From NCBI GenBank assembly GCA_016717285.1, contig JADKFU010000004.1:1-64000 (forward strand): 64,000 bases of DNA, given 5' to 3'. The notes under the pieces were generated by a model. The model ran no database searches, was not told the DNA's origin, and saw only the letters and a list, made by a program, of their open reading frames with translations. Of the stretch, positions 61,585-64,000 are shown piece after piece. Within the stretch, counting starts at the first letter, position 1. Each line of letters opens with the position of its first letter. The translations under genes were made by a program, and so were the position numbers. The stretch comes from Chitinophagaceae bacterium (GTDB taxonomy: Bacteria > Bacteroidota > Bacteroidia > Chitinophagales > UBA10324).

Positions 61585-63009
61585 TTACCTGATCAGTGAT
61601 ACCAGACCTTTCAATACAACAGTTCCTCCGTCACATACTAGTTCTAAATCATAAACATAGGCGCCAAGCGGTTGCGGCTCACCGTGAAAATTGCCGTTCC
61701 ATTGACCGCTGAAGTTGTTTGATTCAAATACCAACTGTCCCCAACGGTTATGAATCCGGAATGCTTTTATAGGAGGATGCAAGTCGCTGATCGGACCGAA
61801 TGTTTCATTGCGACCATCACCATTTGGTGTGAAAGCATTGGGAAAGAAAATTCCATCGCAAGGCACGATCACTTCAATTGTAAGTTCATCAATTGCTTTA
61901 CAACCATTTTCAGAAGTGCCTGTAAGTGTGTAAGTGGTAGTAACTATCGGAACAGCAACCGGCGAAGCACAGTCAATACAACTTAATCCGTCCGGTGGTT
62001 GCCACGAATATTGTGAGGCGCCGTCAGCATTTAACTGGACACTGTCGCCAAGCAAAAGTTGCTCATCATTACCTGCGTTGATGCTGATTGCATCTACCGT
62101 TATTAAAATACTATCCTTCACGAGGCAACTTCCAGCCGCAGCAGAAACATAATACAGGATGGTGGAAGTTGGTGAGGCAACCGGATTATCACACATCGTA
62201 CAACTCAAACCTGCTGAAGGCGACCACGAAATGTTTCCTTCGCCGGTTGCACTCAATTGTGCTGAGGCGCCATTGCATAAAAGTGTATCGGAAGAAGCTT
62301 TCACGGTAGGAACAACAACTTCAACGAATATGGATTCCGCTGCCACACAGTTGCCAATTGTTGCCGTTACATAATAGTAGGTGGTAGTATCAGGCGAAGC
62401 GATGGGATTGTTACACTGCCAACAACTCAAAGTAGCATCAGCTTGCCAATTAACAGTTGCAATACTTGAAGCATTGAGTTGTATGGAGTCTCCTTTACAG
62501 ATCAAGACATTGCCGGGTGTAACAGTAATGGCCGGAGTAGGAGCAGCTATCAGATCCGAACAAATATTCCAGGCACAATTATAGGTGCCTGAACAATCAG
62601 GAATTGTTATGATGCGATTGATTCCACCGCTCTGATCGCTTACACCACAAGTAAGATCAAGACAACAGTCGGTAGGATTTCCTTCGCTTACATCTCCTGA
62701 AGCATTGTTCCAAGTGCTATCGCGCACGAATTCAAACTCCAGCAACTTACCTGCTGCACTGAATGGAAAAGTGACGTTGAGCTGATATGCTGAACCTGAC
62801 AAGAGTGTCATAGCGCTGCCTGTTACTCCGGGCGCCCAGTCTTCAGTAATACTGATTGAACTATCTGTAGCAAACTGTCCGGCAATATGCATGCCTCCGG
62901 TTCCTACTTCAAAGCCCGTAACGTCAATGGTGAATGTGATGATTATCTGAGCACCTGACCGGTATCCGGTAAGCAATCCAATGAAAAGAAAAAATATTTT
63001 CGTTTGCAT
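61585..63009 (-). CDS. Exported protein with gliding-motility-type (type B) T9SS domain
   Basis: A 474-residue protein; the start MQTKIFFLFIG (63009) begins the signal peptide (the frame opens 24 bases earlier). The N-terminal third has a Cys-rich domain with CCLDLTCGVSDQS and IPDCSGTYNCAWN. It is followed by three Ig-like repeats of the form GLSC..C.NPVASP...YYV.A..G.C, and then a type B sorting domain PCDGIFFPNAFTPNGDGRNE to LVCDGGTVVLKGLVSLIR. It is thus a T9SS cargo, likely anchored or released at the surface. Ligand unknown. The palindromic repeat at 61490-61582 follows its stop immediately. Confidence 0.88.
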   Translation of the reverse strand: MQTKIFFLFIGLLTGYRSGAQIIITFTIDVTGFEVGTGGMHIAGQFATDSSISITEDWAPGVTGSAMTLLSGSAYQLNVTFPFSAAGKLLEFEFVRDSTWNNASGDVSEGNPTDCCLDLTCGVSDQSGGINRIITIPDCSGTYNCAWNICSDLIAAPTPAITVTPGNVLICKGDSIQLNASSIATVNWQADATLSCWQCNNPIASPDTTTYYYVTATIGNCVAAESIFVEVVVPTVKASSDTLLCNGASAQLSATGEGNISWSPSAGLSCTMCDNPVASPTSTILYYVSAAAGSCLVKDSILITVDAISINAGNDEQLLLGDSVQLNADGASQYSWQPPDGLSCIDCASPVAVPIVTTTYTLTGTSENGCKAIDELTIEVIVPCDGIFFPNAFTPNGDGRNETFGPISDLHPPIKAFRIHNRWGQLVFESNNFSGQWNGNFHGEPQPLGAYVYDLELVCDGGTVVLKGLVSLIR

Positions 63010-63079
63010 ACTCCTTCCACTAAAGATACGCAAGGGCGGGTAAACGGGCGAACATGAAAATAATTCGATTCAATTTGTT

Positions 63080-63157
63080 TCAACTCTTTAGCATCTGTGC
63101 ATCTGAAGATTGCCATAATGCGATTAGTGCAACAAATGGTAAAAGAAGTTTTTTCAT
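63080..63157 (-). pseudogene. Orphan signal peptide, probable remnant of an exported protein gene
   Basis: An ATG at 63157 encodes MKKLLLPFVALIALWQSSDAQ, a textbook Bacteroidota signal peptide ending AQ, plus four residues (MLKS) before TGA at 63080-63082. No mature domain follows. It could be the head of a lost or collapsed exported gene, or a chance frame. Confidence 0.45.
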
Positions 63158-63418
63158 AGATAAAAATTTTTCCGAAACAATAATTCCATTCTACAATTCG
63201 AATTTTTCCGCTGCGGGGGGGGAAATTTCCGCTGCCGGTTTGTGATCAGATATATTATTCCTTTCGGCTCTTTCAAATTCTAGTGACAATCGGATGCATT
63301 TGCAGCAAGGAAAAACCACTCTTCCCCCTTATAATGCAACATCTTTAAGAATAAAACTAAATTTGACTGAACCATTTGAACGGACCATAAAGAGACATTA
63401 TTTTTAAACCGTGAATCA

Positions 63419-64000
63419 ATGAAAAGCCGGATAACTTTATGCGTTTTTATTTTAGCTTTTGTTGCAATTATTGCTACCGAAAAATGCAAACCGGTTGAGC
63501 AAAAAGCAATCATAACAGAAAAGAACGCATACGCCGGCAGCACTACCTGTCAGTCCTGCCACACGCAAGAGCATTCCGAATGGATAACTTCTCATCATTA
63601 CAAGGCAATGCTTCTTGCAAATGATTCTACGGTATATGGAAACTTTAATAATGCAGTGCTGTCAGCAGACGGTGTTACTTCCCGTTTTTTTAAAAAGGAT
63701 GGAAAGTTCTTCATCAATACACAAGGTGAAGACGGAAAATATTATGACTACGAAGTGAAGTACGTTTTTGGATTTACGCCTTTGCAACAGTACCTGATAG
63801 AATTTCCAGGCGGAAGAATGCAGTCAACGAGAGCGAGCTGGGATACAAAAAACAAAAAATGGTTTCATCAATATGCAGGACAAAAAATTCCTGCCGGAGA
63901 CTGGCTGCATTGGACTGGCAACGGACAGAACTGGAATACGATGTGTGCCAGTTGTCATAGCACCAATGTGCAGAAAGGATATGATCAGGTCAGTGACACT
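63419..64000 (+). CDS. Multiheme c-type cytochrome, 5' part (runs off the window)
   Basis: Open from ATG 63419 to the window edge (194 codons, no stop). It has a signal sequence (ITLCVFILAFVAIIATE), then a heme c site TTCQSCHTQEHSEW (about residues 46-56). GRMQSTRASWDTKNKKWFHQ and WLHWTGNGQNWNTMCASCHS follow with a second CxxCH at about 178-182. The layout resembles cytochrome c554/c' or multiheme proteins with C-terminal TPR repeats, which often carry more hemes beyond the point where the window ends. Periplasmic electron transfer is expected; the partner is not visible. Confidence 0.8.
   Translation, partial: MKSRITLCVFILAFVAIIATEKCKPVEQKAIITEKNAYAGSTTCQSCHTQEHSEWITSHHYKAMLLANDSTVYGNFNNAVLSADGVTSRFFKKDGKFFINTQGEDGKYYDYEVKYVFGFTPLQQYLIEFPGGRMQSTRASWDTKNKKWFHQYAGQKIPAGDWLHWTGNGQNWNTMCASCHSTNVQKGYDQVSDT

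Noticed and set aside
1..64000. Prophage, integrative element or defence island
   Set aside because: No integrase, transposase, phage structural gene, restriction system, CRISPR or att-like direct repeat was seen. The only element-like unit is the DUF234 ATPase with its inverted repeats.

Overview
The window looks like a chromosomal segment of a free-living member of the Bacteroidota, probably near Chitinophagales/Sphingobacteriia. Four lines of evidence point there: several exported proteins with type IX secretion (T9SS) C-terminal sorting domains (ends at 1807, 7334, 26476-strand gene, 31042 and the gene at 61585-63009); FISUMP, Smr, EcsC and LytTR family genes typical of the phylum; repeated TAnnTTTG boxes, the -7 element of the Bacteroidota housekeeping sigma factor; and many Cys lipoproteins and signal peptides ending in AQ. 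No tRNA, rRNA, CRISPR array, phage or plasmid module was recognised.

Region 1-7.3 kb: six or seven genes (an unidentified exported protein, a Gly-rich T9SS protein, L-2-hydroxyglutarate oxidase, a GNAT acetyltransferase, a DHFR-like reductase, a VOC protein and a large T9SS repeat protein) are all broken by small frameshifts, mostly at homopolymers. This reads as sequencing or assembly error near a contig end more than as biology. Genes beyond 7.3 kb are almost all intact.

Region 8.8-15.7 kb is the metabolic centrepiece: a bidirectional NAD-linked group 3d [NiFe] hydrogenase locus. hoxF, a fused hoxU-hoxY, hoxH and the maturation protease hoxW run rightwards. A small His-containing membrane protein, hypB, a stub of hypF and hypC run leftwards from the same intergenic region, which carries two FNR/CRP-type palindromes. 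hypA, hypD, hypE and an intact hypF are not in the window. HoxH has Gln where the family normally has the terminal His of its second Ni-binding motif.

Region 15.9-31 kb holds a FISUMP protein, a TPR membrane protein, a large propeller/LytS-type sensor kinase, purD, a Nudix-like protein, exported proteins and a GH13 enzyme. It also holds a DUF234-type ATPase gene bracketed by closely related palindromic inverted repeats, the most element-like structure here.

Region 31-43 kb: EcsC, a Cys-rich exported protein, a repeat-rich gap, a UvrD helicase fused to an Fe-S RecB/AddB-type nuclease with a tightly linked partner gene, a universal stress protein, heme A synthase, and a redoxin plus cytochrome/copper-monooxygenase pair.

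Region 43-64 kb: cysS, an Smr protein, a beta-lactamase-fold hydrolase with a barrel protein and a membrane LytTR regulator, three small proteins (the last, 57 aa, is easily missed), an M28 peptidase, the oxidative pentose phosphate operon gnd-zwf-pgl, aspS, a TonB-domain protein, an alkylglycerol-monooxygenase-like/lysoplasmalogenase pair, DinB, OmpH/Skp, a T9SS type B protein, and the 5' part of a multiheme cytochrome c running off the right edge. A dispersed palindromic repeat containing CCCTGCCAAAGTT occurs three times (37.05, 45.86 and 61.49 kb).
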